From SCTD01 sp046593875 (GTDB lineage: Bacteria > Actinomycetota > Actinomycetes > Mycobacteriales > SCTD01): a DNA stretch of 26,846 nucleotides. Where the stretch lies: positions 1-26,846 of the forward strand of contig JBKJQQ010000021.1 of assembly GCA_046593875.1 (NCBI GenBank), written 5' to 3'. Of the stretch, positions 7,225 through 14,822 are shown piece by piece; within the stretch, counting starts at the first letter, position 1; every line of letters starts with the position of its first letter. The position numbers and the translations under genes are program-made. Below the pieces are notes generated by a model. It ran no database searches and had not been told where the DNA came from. It saw only the letters and a program-made list of their open reading frames with translations.

Positions 7225-8787
7225 GTGCGCCCTGCACCCGAAGAGAACCTCGAACCGGCCATCGGCGAGGAGTGCGGCGTCTTCGGCGTCTGGGCCCCCG
7301 GCGAGGACGTCGCGAAGCTGACCTACTACGGCCTCTACGCCCTCCAGCACCGCGGGCAGGAGGCCGCCGGCATGGCCGTCAGCGACGGCAGCGCGGTCGT
7401 CGTCTACAAGGAGCTCGGCCTGGTCGCCCAGGTCTTCGACGAGGCGACGCTGTCCAGCCTGCACGGCCACCTGGCCATCGGCCACACCCGCTACAGCACC
7501 ACCGGCGGCGGCACCTGGGAGAACGCCCAGCCGTCGTTCCGCAATCTCGCCACCGGCGGCAGCCTGGCCCTGGGCCACAACGGCAACCTCACCAACACCA
7601 GCGAGCTCGCCGAGCGGGCGAAGACGTTGGACCCGCGTGCCGGTTCGATGGGCGCCACCACCGACTCCGACCTCATCACGACGCTGCTCGCGGCCCAGCC
7701 CGACCTGAGCCTCGACGAGGCGGCGATGCAGGTCCTGCCCACGCTCAAGGGCGCCTTCTGCCTCACCTTCATGGACGAGCACACGCTGTACGCCGCCCGC
7801 GACCCGCACGGCGTCCGCCCCCTCGTGCTCGGCCGCTCCGAGAACGGCTGGGTCGTCGCCAGCGAGACCGCCGCGCTGGACATCGTCGGCGCGAGCTTCG
7901 TGCGCGAGGTCGAACCGGGCGAGCTGCTCGCCATCGACGAGCACGGCGTGCGCAGCAAGCGGTTCGCCGAGGCGACGCCCAAGGGCTGCCTGTTCGAGTA
8001 CGTCTACCTCGCCCGCCCGGACACCCAGATCGCCGGGCAGAGCGTCTACACGACTCGCGTGCAGGTCGGTCGGACGCTGGCCTTCGAGGCCCCCGTCGAC
8101 GCCGACCTCGTCATCCCGGTCCCCGAGTCCGGTACGCCTGGCGCGATCGGCTTCGCCGAGCAGAGCGGCATCCCTTACGGCATGGGGCTGGTCAAGAACG
8201 CCTACGTCGGCCGGACCTTCATCCAGCCCAGCCAGACGATCCGCCAGCTCGGCATCCGCCTCAAGCTCAACCCGCTGCGCGACGTCGTACGCGGCAAGCG
8301 GCTCGTGGTCGTCGACGACTCCATCGTGCGCGGCAACACCCAGCGCGCGCTGGTGCGGATGCTGCGCGAGGCCGGCGCCGCGGAGGTGCACGTCCGCATC
8401 TCGAGCCCGCCGCTGATGTGGCCCTGCTTCTACGGCATCGACTTCGCGACGCGCGCCGAGCTGATCGCCAGCGGCCTCGGGGTCGAGGAGGTGCGCGCGA
8501 GCATCGGCGCGGACTCGCTCGCCTACGTCAGCCTCGAGGGGCTGACCTCCGCGAGCGCGCAGCCGGCCGACCGGCTGTGCCGGGCCTGCTTCGACGGCGA
8601 CTACCCGATCGAGATCCCCCAGCGCGACCTCATCGGCAAGCACGTCCTGGAAGGCATCTCGAAGACCGCGCAGGCCGAGCACCTGTCGACCGGCCAGGTG
8701 GTCGTGCACAACGGCGTCGGTCCGGCCGACCCCTTCGACGCCGTGCTCGGCGGGCAGGGTGGCGGCGACGCCCTGACGCGCCCGTGA
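7225..8787 (+). CDS. purF: Amidophosphoribosyltransferase (glutamine PRPP amidotransferase)
   Basis: The first committed enzyme of purine synthesis, making phosphoribosylamine from PRPP and glutamine. 520 residues. A 16-residue propeptide ends before Cys17 in E-E-C-G-V-F-G-V-W, the N-terminal nucleophile of the glutaminase domain. The PRPP loop is V-V-V-D-D-S-I-V-R-G-N-T near residues 363-374. Four Cys that fit the 4Fe-4S ligands of the Bacillus-type enzyme are visible: G-C-L-F, W-P-C-F and C-R-A-C near the C-terminus. The start is GTG, with GAGGAG eight bases upstream. Its stop overlaps the purM start in GTGA. Confidence 0.97.
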   Translation: MRPAPEENLEPAIGEECGVFGVWAPGEDVAKLTYYGLYALQHRGQEAAGMAVSDGSAVVVYKELGLVAQVFDEATLSSLHGHLAIGHTRYSTTGGGTWENAQPSFRNLATGGSLALGHNGNLTNTSELAERAKTLDPRAGSMGATTDSDLITTLLAAQPDLSLDEAAMQVLPTLKGAFCLTFMDEHTLYAARDPHGVRPLVLGRSENGWVVASETAALDIVGASFVREVEPGELLAIDEHGVRSKRFAEATPKGCLFEYVYLARPDTQIAGQSVYTTRVQVGRTLAFEAPVDADLVIPVPESGTPGAIGFAEQSGIPYGMGLVKNAYVGRTFIQPSQTIRQLGIRLKLNPLRDVVRGKRLVVVDDSIVRGNTQRALVRMLREAGAAEVHVRISSPPLMWPCFYGIDFATRAELIASGLGVEEVRASIGADSLAYVSLEGLTSASAQPADRLCRACFDGDYPIEIPQRDLIGKHVLEGISKTAQAEHLSTGQVVVHNGVGPADPFDAVLGGQGGGDALTRP

Positions 8788-9893
8788 CCGGCCCGACCAG
8801 CGGCCCCGCGTCCGGCCGCACCTCGTACACCTACGACGCCACCGGTGCGGCTGAGTCCTCCTACGCCGCAGCCGGTGTCGACATCGACGCGGGTGACCGC
8901 GCGGTCGAGCTGATGAAGGGCCGTATCGCCCGCGCGGGCCGTCCGGAGGTCGTCGGCGGGCTCGGCGGCTTCGCGGGGCTGTTCCGCCTGGACACGAACA
9001 AGTGGAAGAACCCGCTGCTCGCCAGCTCCACCGACGGCGTCGGCACCAAGCTGGCGATCGCGCAGGCCCTCGACAAGCACGACACGGTCGGCATCGACCT
9101 GGTGGGCATGGTCGTCGACGACCTCGTGGTGTGCGGCGCGGAGCCGCTGTTCATGCAGGACTACATCGCCTGCGGCCAGGTCGTCCCCGAGCGGATCGCC
9201 GAGATCGTCGGGGGCATCGCCCACGGCTGCGAGCTGGCGGGCTGCGCGCTGGTCGGTGGCGAGACGGCCGAGCACCCGGGCCTGATGCCGGCCGACCACT
9301 ACGACATCGCCGGCACCGGCGTCGGCGTCGTGGAGGAGGACCTCGTCCTCGGGCCGGACCGCGTCCGCGAGGGCGACGTCGTCATCGCCATGGCCAGCAG
9401 CGGCCTGCACAGCAACGGCTTCTCGCTCGTGCGCCACGTCCTGCTGCAGGGAGCCCGCATGCGGCTCGAGGCGATCGTCGACGAGCTCGGGGAGCCGCTC
9501 GGCGAGCACCTGCTCACGCCGACCCGCATCTACGCCCTGGACTGCCTGTCGCTGATCGCCGAGACCGAGGTGCACGGCTTCAGCCACGTGACGGGCGGTG
9601 GCCTGGCCGCGAACCTCGCCCGCGTCCTGCCGCCGCACCTGTCGGCCACCGTCGACCGCGGCACCTGGCGGCCGCAGCCCGTCTTCGACCTGGTGCAGGC
9701 CCGTGGCCGGGTCGAGCAGGCCGAGATGGAGCGGACCTTCAACATGGGCGTCGGCATGGTCGCGCTGGTCGCCCCGCACGACGTCGACCGCGCGCTGGCC
9801 CTGCTCACGGCCCGGCACGTCCCCTCGTGGGTCGCCGGCGCGGTCGTCGCCGGCGACGGCAGCGCCACGCTGACGGGCTCGCACGCGAGCTGA
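8784..9893 (+). CDS. purM: Phosphoribosylformylglycinamidine cyclo-ligase (AIR synthetase)
   Basis: A 369-residue cytoplasmic enzyme that closes the imidazole ring of FGAM to AIR using ATP. Landmarks are S-Y-A-A-A-G-V-D-I-D-A-G near residues 26-37, S-S-T-D-G-V-G-T-K, D-L-V-V-C-G-A-E-P-L-F, G-G-E-T-A-E-H-P-G, S-S-G-L-H-S-N-G-F-S-L-V-R and T-F-N-M-G-V-G-M. The GTG start at 8784 overlaps the purF TGA by 4 bp, indicating translational coupling. The first 24 residues are a poorly conserved Ser/Thr/Gly-rich extension, so initiation further in is possible but would lose the coupling. Confidence 0.96.
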   Translation: MTGPTSGPASGRTSYTYDATGAAESSYAAAGVDIDAGDRAVELMKGRIARAGRPEVVGGLGGFAGLFRLDTNKWKNPLLASSTDGVGTKLAIAQALDKHDTVGIDLVGMVVDDLVVCGAEPLFMQDYIACGQVVPERIAEIVGGIAHGCELAGCALVGGETAEHPGLMPADHYDIAGTGVGVVEEDLVLGPDRVREGDVVIAMASSGLHSNGFSLVRHVLLQGARMRLEAIVDELGEPLGEHLLTPTRIYALDCLSLIAETEVHGFSHVTGGGLAANLARVLPPHLSATVDRGTWRPQPVFDLVQARGRVEQAEMERTFNMGVGMVALVAPHDVDRALALLTARHVPSWVAGAVVAGDGSATLTGSHAS

Positions 9894-9910
9894 GCCCGCC
9901 GCCTCTCCGC

Positions 9911-9965
9911 GATCTTCCCCTCGTGCCGAGTGACCCGCCGGCACAGCGCGTCCGAGGGGAAGATC
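9911..9965. repeat. Intergenic inverted repeat with nested smaller repeat
   Basis: GATCTTCCCCTCG at 9911-9923 pairs exactly with 9953-9965. Inside, TGCCG (9924-9928) pairs with CGGCA (9939-9943). It begins 17 bp after the purM stop and is separate from the terminator at 10017. It could act as an mRNA 3'-end stabiliser or be a small repetitive element. Confidence 0.6.
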
Positions 9966-10016
9966 ACCGTCTGGAGGGGCGGGGAACGGGGCGGCCTGCC
10001 CGGGCAGGGACGACGA

Positions 10017-10042
10017 AGGGGCGGCCTGAAAAGGCCGCCCCT
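10017..10042. terminator. Bidirectional hairpin terminator between purM and the DUF3073 gene
   Basis: An 11-bp perfect GC-rich stem (10017-10027 with 10032-10042) is closed by a GAAA tetraloop. It sits between convergent genes, 17 bp from the DUF3073 stop. No T-run follows, which is common for actinobacterial terminators. Confidence 0.8.
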
Positions 10043-10059
10043 GTCGATCGTGCTGCGTC

Positions 10060-10245
10060 CTAGCGCGGGTCGTCTGCCGGCGCGTAGGGGTCGTCGAAGT
10101 CGTCGTCGTCGGGCTCGGTCGCCGTGGACGTCACGGGCGCACCGGCCAGCTCCGCCTTGAGGCGGTCGGGGTCCAGGCTGCCGGTGTTGTACTTCAGCTC
10201 GCGAGCGACCTTGGTCTGCTTTGCCTTGGCACGGCCGCGCCCCAT
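10060..10245 (-). CDS. DUF3073 small protein
   Basis: A 61-residue protein starting M-G-R-G-R-A-K-A-K-Q-T-K-V-A-R-E-L-K-Y, the hallmark of DUF3073, with a basic N-terminal half and a very acidic Asp-rich C-terminus. The family is actinobacterial and often sits just after purM; its function is unknown, though the basic N-terminus would suit nucleic acid binding. The frame stays open upstream, but the conserved start and an AAGGGG about eight bases before it fix the ATG at 10245. Confidence 0.9.
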   Translation of the reverse strand: MGRGRAKAKQTKVARELKYNTGSLDPDRLKAELAGAPVTSTATEPDDDDFDDPYAPADDPR

Positions 10246-10530
10246 GGCTCGACCCCTTCGCGACGGCGGGACCAGGGGCCCCGGCTCTCGATGATCATGA
10301 CCTGACGGCACGTCTCCTGCTGTCTGGTCCGGAGTCGTGCCCGACTGCCACGGTACAGGGTGCGGAGCCTGCAGACACGGCGGGCGGGGAGGGACCGCAG
10401 GCAACGTCGGATAGCGGGTCGAACCGGGACAAGAGAGGGCAGTCACAGAAGATCTTGCTTTCCCCGGCAGGAACGGCGCCGCTCTCGACGAATTCCCCGA
10501 GCACCTAGCCACATCCTCCTGGGAGTCCCG
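10246..10530. other. 285-bp intergenic region between DUF3073 and the secreted-protein array
   Basis: Divergent spacer that must hold the promoters for the DUF3073 gene and for the four-gene array. I see no convincing -35/-10 pair. I looked for the conserved cores of the ydaO (c-di-AMP) leader, which precedes secreted cell-wall proteins in actinobacteria, and did not find them. GGGAG lies five bases before the ATG at 10531. Confidence 0.5.
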
Positions 10531-10953
10531 ATGCGCCTTCGTACCGCCGCTGTCACCTCGCTGATGGCCGTCGCCGCTGTCGGCGCCCTGACCCCCGCCA
10601 CGGCCGCTCCCAAGACGATCACCAAGACCTACATGGCCAGCGCCACCCCGGACCCGACGTCGAGCGGTGTGCAGGGCACGTGCAATCCCGTCACGCCGTC
10701 GGCGCGGCACACGACGCCGTTCAAGGTGCCGGCCGCCGGCACCCTCGCGATCACGATCAAGATGGACCTCGACTGGGCCCTCGGCCTGCGCACCAAGAGC
10801 GGCAGCAGCCTCGCCTCCTCCGACGGCCCCGGCCCGACCGACGCCGAGGCCATCCAGATGAAGTTCAAGAAGGCCACCGACGTCCTCATCGACGCGTGCA
10901 ACTTCGCGGGCAGCCCCACGGCGCAGGTCACCTACACCTTCACGTTCAAGTAA
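10531..10953 (+). CDS. Secreted small protein, array member 1 (PPC-like fold inferred)
   Basis: A 140-residue protein with a Sec signal peptide (basic M-R-L-R, hydrophobic core, A-T-A cleavage near residue 25). The mature part shares a scaffold with the next three genes: T-Y-x-A-S-A, Cys51 with His60 nine residues on, a hydrophobic strand, D-W-A-L-G-L, a K-F-K-K-A strand and A-C-N-F-A-G-S-P-T-A with Cys123. The two Cys probably form a disulfide. The pattern around D-W-x-L recalls bacterial pre-peptidase C-terminal (PPC) beta-sandwich domains, but there is no peptidase here. This copy lacks the G-D-W-D motif of the others (it has D-L-D-W-A). It ends 8 bp before member 2; function is unknown. 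Confidence 0.85.
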   Translation: MRLRTAAVTSLMAVAAVGALTPATAAPKTITKTYMASATPDPTSSGVQGTCNPVTPSARHTTPFKVPAAGTLAITIKMDLDWALGLRTKSGSSLASSDGPGPTDAEAIQMKFKKATDVLIDACNFAGSPTAQVTYTFTFK

Positions 10954-10961
10954 GCCGAGCC

Positions 10962-11408
10962 ATGCGTCTGCGCACCTCCCTCGCCGTCAGCCTGACCGCG
11001 GTCCTCGCCGCTGGTTCGCTGGCTCCTGCCGTCGCCGCCCCGGCGAAGAAGCCGGTGTCGAAGGAGTACGTCGCGGCCGCCTTCCCGCCGGACCCGTCGC
11101 ACGCCGCCGTGACCAGCGGCATCTGCAACACGACCAATCCGACGTCACAGCACAACGAGCCGTTCACGGTGCCCTTCGCCGGTGTGCTCAAGATCGACAT
11201 GAAGGGCTTCCAGGGCGACTGGGACCTCGCCCTCTACAGCGGCGGCACGTTGCTGGCCTCCTCCGCCCAGGGCCTGACCGATCCGGTCGACCGTCCCGAG
11301 TCCATCACCGTGAAGCTCAAGAAGGTCGGCCAGAAGCTCCAGATCCGGGCCTGCAACTTCTCCGGTGGTCCTACCGCGAACGTCAAGTACGTCCACTCCT
11401 CGAAGTAA
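10962..11408 (+). CDS. Secreted small protein, array member 2 (PPC-like fold inferred)
   Basis: A 148-residue paralogue of the preceding gene, with almost the same signal-peptide start (M-R-L-R-T) and cleavage near A-V-A at residue 25. It keeps Cys55/His64 spaced nine apart, the motif G-D-W-D-L-A-L-Y near 85-92, a V-K-L-K-K strand and R-A-C-N-F-S-G-G-P-T-A with Cys131. It shares the T-S-x-x-x-C-N and N-P-T-S-Q-H surroundings with member 1, suggesting these two are the closer pair. Only 8 bp separate it from member 1 and no strong Shine-Dalgarno is visible, so it may depend on translational coupling. Confidence 0.85.
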   Translation: MRLRTSLAVSLTAVLAAGSLAPAVAAPAKKPVSKEYVAAAFPPDPSHAAVTSGICNTTNPTSQHNEPFTVPFAGVLKIDMKGFQGDWDLALYSGGTLLASSAQGLTDPVDRPESITVKLKKVGQKLQIRACNFSGGPTANVKYVHSSK

Positions 11409-11419
11409 GGGAACCCCTC

Positions 11420-11827
11420 ATGCGCGCCCGCCTCGTCCTCGCCGTCGTCCCCGTTGCCCTGGTCGGCGCCGTCGCGCTGCCGTCCTCGGCGGCCCCCAAG
11501 CCCATGAACGGCGCCTACACCGCGAGCGCTCCCGTGCCCGGCGCGCCGGACTGCGACGGCCTGGCACCCGGTTCGCTGCACACCATGGCCATCAAGGTCC
11601 CGAGCGCGGGCCGCTTCACCGCCGACCTGACCGGCTTCGCCGGCGACTGGGACTTCTTCCTCAAGGCCAACGGCAGCGAGCTCAGCGCCTCGACCGGCAG
11701 CGTCGACGCGATGGTCGAGACGGTCACCGCCAAGCTCAAGAAGGCCACCACCGTCAACATCGTGTCCTGCAACTGGGCCGGTGGCCCGACCGGCTCCGTC
11801 AAGTGGACCTTCACCCCCAACAAGTAG
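11420..11827 (+). CDS. Secreted small protein, array member 3 (PPC-like fold inferred)
   Basis: A 135-residue paralogue with signal peptide (cleavage near S-S-A, residue 24). The mature protein starts A-P-K-P and has Y-T-A-S-A-P-V-P-G-A, Cys45/His54, G-D-W-D-F-F-L near 75-81, K-L-K-K-A and C-N-W-A-G-G-P-T-G with Cys117. The Y-T-A-S-A-P-V-P-G-A run is identical in member 4, so members 3 and 4 form the second close pair. AAGGGA precedes the ATG, 11 bp after member 2. Confidence 0.85.
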   Translation: MRARLVLAVVPVALVGAVALPSSAAPKPMNGAYTASAPVPGAPDCDGLAPGSLHTMAIKVPSAGRFTADLTGFAGDWDFFLKANGSELSASTGSVDAMVETVTAKLKKATTVNIVSCNWAGGPTGSVKWTFTPNK

Positions 11828-11860
11828 CACCCCCCGACCGCCCCCAGCCCGAAAGGCACC

Positions 11861-12274
11861 ATGCGCACCCGTCTCGCTCTGCTCGCCGTCCCCCTCGCGC
11901 TCGTGAGCGTCGTGGCGACCTCCGCCACGGCGGCCCCGAAGGCCAAGCCGTTCAGCGAGAAGTACACGGCGTCCGCTCCGGTGCCCGGCGCTGGTCTGGC
12001 CTGCAGCGGGACCACGCCGATGGGCCAGGACCTGCACGAGGTCAAGATCCCGGCAGCGGGCAAGGTCACGGTCGACCTCAAGGGCTTCCTCGGCGACTGG
12101 GACCTGCACGTGCTGTTCAACGGCGCGGAGGTCGGTGTCAGCGAGGAGATCCAGCCGCTCGCCGACGGCGAGGCCGTGGTCGTCAAGCTCAAGAAGGCCG
12201 GCAAGCTCGTCATCAACGCCTGCAACTACAACGGTGGTCCCTCGGCCAGCGTGGAGCTCAAGTACGCCCCGTAG
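11861..12274 (+). CDS. Secreted small protein, array member 4 (PPC-like fold inferred)
   Basis: A 137-residue paralogue; signal peptide cleaved near A-T-A at residue 24. It has Y-T-A-S-A-P-V-P-G-A, Cys48 and His59 (two residues wider spacing than its sisters), G-F-L-G-D-W-D-L-H-V-L near 75-85, V-K-L-K-K-A and A-C-N-Y-N-G-G-P-S-A with Cys121. GAAAGG lies seven bases before the ATG. It is the last gene of the array and is followed after 13 bp by a strong terminator. The role is unknown; an extracellular or envelope-bound structural or binding role is inferred. Confidence 0.85.
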   Translation: MRTRLALLAVPLALVSVVATSATAAPKAKPFSEKYTASAPVPGAGLACSGTTPMGQDLHEVKIPAAGKVTVDLKGFLGDWDLHVLFNGAEVGVSEEIQPLADGEAVVVKLKKAGKLVINACNYNGGPSASVELKYAP

Positions 12275-12287
12275 TCCCCGCACGAGC

Positions 12288-12315
12288 GAAGGGCCGCCCC
12301 CACGGGCGGCCCTTC
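12288..12315. terminator. Bidirectional terminator after the secreted-protein array
   Basis: A 12-bp perfect stem (12288-12299 with 12304-12315) and 4-base loop lie between convergent genes. It ends 13 bp before the valine dehydrogenase stop, so it can serve both transcripts. Confidence 0.85.
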
Positions 12316-12328
12316 CGTCGTCGTCGGG

Positions 12329-13423
12329 TCAGCTGCGGCCGGGCACCAGGACCGAGCGCAGCCGACCCACGTCGGCCATGCGCCGCTCGCCGATCCGGTC
12401 GGCAGCCACGGCCGGCGGTACCCCCTCGGCGTCAGCGAGCCGGAAGATCGACAGCGTCGTGTCGTAGATCGTGGCGGCCTTGGCCTGCGCGCGGTCGAAG
12501 GAGAACCGGTCGTGCAGCGCCTCGTCGGCGACCTGGCACAGGCCGCCGGCGTTGGCGACGTAGTCGGGCGCGTAGAGGATGCCGCGGTCGGCCAGCGACT
12601 TCTCGATGCCCGGGTGCTCGAGCTGGTTGTTGGCGGCGCCGCACACCACGCGGGCCTGCAGCACCGGCACGAGCTCGTCGGACACCGAGCCGCCGAGCGC
12701 GCACGGGGCGTAGACGTCCATCTCGGCCCGGGGCAGTGCCTCGACGCCGACGACCTCGACCTGGGGGAAGGCCGTCCGCACCCGCTCGAGAGCCGCAGCG
12801 CTCACGTCGCTGACAACCACGGTCGCCCCGTCCTCGACCAGGTGCTCCACGAGGTGGTGGCCGACCTTGCCCACTCCCTCCACGGCCACGCGCCTGCCGC
12901 GCAGGGTCGGCGCGCCCCAGGTGTGCTCGGCCGCGGCGCGCATGGCCTGGAAGACGCCGTACGCCGTGAGCACCGCGCTGTCGCCCGCGCCGCCGTTCTC
13001 CGGCGAGCGGCCGGTGGCGTAGTCGGTCTCCTTGGCGATGACGTCCATGTCCTGCACGTAGGTGCCGACGTCGCAGGCGGTGTAGTAGCGACCGCCCAGC
13101 GACTGGACGAAGCGGCCGTACGCTCGCAGCAGCGCCTCGGTCTTGTCCCGCGTGGGCTCGCCGAGGATGACGGCCTTGCCGCCGCCGAGGTCGATGCCGC
13201 TGCAGGCCGCCTTGTACGCCATCGCCTTGCTCAGCTTGAGCACGTCCTCGAGGGCGTCGTCCTCGCTGGCGTAGGGGTAGAAGCGGGTGCCGCCGAGCGC
13301 GGGACCGAGGGCGGTGGAGTAGATCGCGATGATCGCCTTGAGGCCGCTGGCCCGGTCCTGGCAGAAGACCACCTGCTCGTGGCCTGCGTCCTTCAGGTGG
13401 TCGGTCCGGTCGAAGACGCCCAC
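12329..13423 (-). CDS. vdh: Valine/leucine dehydrogenase (Glu/Leu/Phe/Val dehydrogenase family)
   Basis: A 364-residue NAD-dependent branched-chain amino acid dehydrogenase that deaminates valine or leucine to the 2-oxo acid. The substrate-domain signature reads G-G-T-R, A-M-A-Y-K (Lys71) and G-I-D-L-G-G-G-K-A-V-I (catalytic Lys83). The Rossmann domain has V-E-G-V-G-K-V-G-H-H-L near 175-185, and A-P-D-Y-V-A-N-A-G-G-L is typical. Length is normal. Its place between purM/DUF3073 and bldC matches the Streptomyces vdh locus as I recall it, hence the symbol; leucine specificity is equally possible from sequence. In actinomycetes this reaction feeds branched acyl-CoA starters. Confidence 0.9.
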   Translation of the reverse strand: MGVFDRTDHLKDAGHEQVVFCQDRASGLKAIIAIYSTALGPALGGTRFYPYASEDDALEDVLKLSKAMAYKAACSGIDLGGGKAVILGEPTRDKTEALLRAYGRFVQSLGGRYYTACDVGTYVQDMDVIAKETDYATGRSPENGGAGDSAVLTAYGVFQAMRAAAEHTWGAPTLRGRRVAVEGVGKVGHHLVEHLVEDGATVVVSDVSAAALERVRTAFPQVEVVGVEALPRAEMDVYAPCALGGSVSDELVPVLQARVVCGAANNQLEHPGIEKSLADRGILYAPDYVANAGGLCQVADEALHDRFSFDRAQAKAATIYDTTLSIFRLADAEGVPPAVAADRIGERRMADVGRLRSVLVPGRS

Positions 13424-13562
13424 GGCGTGGCTCCCTGCAGAAGGCCGCCGGGGCGGCAGTGGTCGCCGGACCCTCGTGAGGCGCAGCGCAGTACGGGGGT
13501 GGTGTGCCCCGCACGCAGGGTAGCGACCGGCGTGCTCCCCAGGGGCGTGCGAGCATCCGGGG

Positions 13563-14411
13563 ATGACGGCGCACGGGGTGGGCCACGCGGCCTTCCTGCG
13601 GGTGTACGAGCCGCTGGCCGCCTTCGACAGCGCCGAGCGGGCCGGCTGGGAGGCCTACCTGGCCGCCCGCGAGCCGATCAGCACCGCGGAGGGCGCCGAG
13701 CTCGAGCGCGCCGCGTCGTTGCAGGCCCTGGTCGGCCTGGTGCCGGCTGTCCTGCCCGAGCTGCCCGAGCACGCCTACGTCACCGAGGTCGACGGCGTGA
13801 CGCTGCTCTGCCCCTGGCGCACCCGGCGGCGCTCGCTGGAGGCGCTGGAGGACTTCCTCGCCGACGTCCCGCGGGAGCTGGCCGCCGCCTGGGTGCCGCC
13901 CGGCGTGGCCGCCTCGGTCGGTGACGACCTCGACGCCTACCGCGCGGCGCACCCGGAGGAGAAGGTCGGCCAGCTGACCTCGACCTGGCACGTGCCGCTG
14001 CGCTGGTTCGTGCTGGTCGACGCCGGTGAGCGGGAGGTGCACCTCGGCCCCTCCGGGCTGCGCACCGGCCGGTCGCTGGTCTACCGGACGCCCATGTCGC
14101 GGGCCCGCCGGCGGGTGGCCCGGGCGCTGGCGGTGCTGCGTCGTACGGTCGAGGACGGCGTCGTGACCGCGGGGGTCGAGGACCTCGGCCGCTGGCTGGA
14201 GGACTTCCACCCGCGCTCGCTGGTCGAGCTGGACTACGGCGGCCTGGTGCACCTGCTCGACGACGCCGAGCTCGGTCAGGACGAGTCGGCCCGCGATGTC
14301 GCGCTCGCGCTGGCCGCCCTCGGGGAGGGCGACACCGACCGTGCGGCGGCGGCGTACGCCCGGGTCACCGCGCGGATGAAGGCGCTGCAGGGGGTCGAAT
14401 CCGCCAGCTGA
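13563..14411 (+). CDS. Conserved actinobacterial hypothetical protein
   Basis: A 282-residue soluble protein that I do not recognise by function. It has no signal peptide or membrane segment. It opens A-F-L-R-V-Y-E-P-L-A-A-F and contains L-L-C-P-W-R-T-R-R-R-S, T-S-T-W-H-V-P-L-R-W-F-V-L-V and E-L-D-Y-G-G-L-V. An arginine-rich stretch (M-S-R-A-R-R-R-V-A-R) follows a possible small beta-domain, and the C-terminus is helical and Ala-rich. A protein of this kind sits between vdh and bldC in related genomes as I recall, so it is probably a conserved partner of unknown role. The ATG is the first good start after the divergent vdh promoter region (13424-13562). Confidence 0.75.
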   Translation: MTAHGVGHAAFLRVYEPLAAFDSAERAGWEAYLAAREPISTAEGAELERAASLQALVGLVPAVLPELPEHAYVTEVDGVTLLCPWRTRRRSLEALEDFLADVPRELAAAWVPPGVAASVGDDLDAYRAAHPEEKVGQLTSTWHVPLRWFVLVDAGEREVHLGPSGLRTGRSLVYRTPMSRARRRVARALAVLRRTVEDGVVTAGVEDLGRWLEDFHPRSLVELDYGGLVHLLDDAELGQDESARDVALALAALGEGDTDRAAAAYARVTARMKALQGVESAS

Positions 14412-14423
14412 GTGGCGCAGACC

Positions 14424-14464
14424 CGGAATGACTAGCCGCAAGATGGCCCGCATGGGCCATTCCG
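14424..14464. promoter_or_regulatory. Overlapping inverted repeats upstream of bldC
   Basis: ATGGCCC (14443-14449) pairs with GGGCCAT (14454-14460). CGGAATG (14424-14430) pairs with CATTCCG (14458-14464). The two pairings share 14458-14460 and so exclude each other. The first could be a terminator for the preceding gene; either could be an operator 70-110 bp before bldC. Confidence 0.4.
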
Positions 14465-14533
14465 CTCAAAGGCGACATCGCGCACGATCGTCCTTACGCG
14501 GGCACAGTGCCCGCCCTGAGAGGACGACCCGCC

Positions 14534-14740
14534 ATGAGCACACGCACCCCTGAATCCGAGGCCCTGCTCACCCCGGCTGAGGTCGCGACCATGTTCCGCG
14601 TCGACCCCAAGACCGTCACGCGCTGGGCCAAGTCCGGCAAGCTCACCTCGATCCGCACGCTCGGTGGCCACCGCCGCTACCGCGAGGCCGAGGTCCGCGC
14701 GCTGCTCGCCGGTATCCCCGCGCCGCGCCCGCAGCAGTAG
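14534..14740 (+). CDS. bldC: BldC-type MerR-like DNA-binding protein
   Basis: A 68-residue stand-alone winged helix-turn-helix protein of the MerR superfamily with no effector domain. The core L-L-T-P-A-E-V-A-T-M-F-R-V-D-P-K-T-V, T-R-W-A-K-S-G-K-L, T-S-I-R-T-L-G-G-H-R-R-Y is near-identical to Streptomyces BldC as I know it. BldC binds DNA cooperatively as head-to-tail oligomers and controls the timing of development in Streptomyces; in non-sporulating relatives its targets are unclear. The frame is open upstream to a GTG at 14507, but AGAGGA before ATG 14534 and the conserved start decide for the shorter form. Confidence 0.95.
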   Translation: MSTRTPESEALLTPAEVATMFRVDPKTVTRWAKSGKLTSIRTLGGHRRYREAEVRALLAGIPAPRPQQ

Positions 14741-14764
14741 CGGCACGCCACAGCTGAGACAGCA

Positions 14765-14796
14765 GCGCCGCACGCCCCGCGACGGGGGTGCGGCGC
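14765..14796. terminator. Bidirectional terminator between bldC and the tRNA cluster
   Basis: A 9-bp perfect outer stem (14765-14773 with 14788-14796) continues, past a bulged G, with four more G-C pairs (14775-14778 with 14784-14787). It lies between convergent bldC and tRNA-Phe, 27 bp from the mature tRNA 3' end. Confidence 0.75.
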
Positions 14797-14822
14797 TTGT
14801 GGCGTTCCTGCAGGAAAGGGGG

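Noticed and set aside
7114..8709. Long minus-strand frame opposite purF
   Set aside because: purF has full catalytic and iron-sulfur signatures on the plus strand; the opposite frame is His/Asp/Gly-rich shadow.
10246..10530. Possible c-di-AMP (ydaO) riboswitch before the secreted proteins
   Set aside because: GC-rich leader before exported proteins fits the usual context, but the conserved core strings of that riboswitch were not found.
12432..14453. A 673-codon minus-strand frame covering part of vdh and the hypothetical gene
   Set aside because: Composition is Arg/Gly/Pro-rich with no recognisable domain. The vdh frame and the conserved plus-strand hypothetical explain the region.
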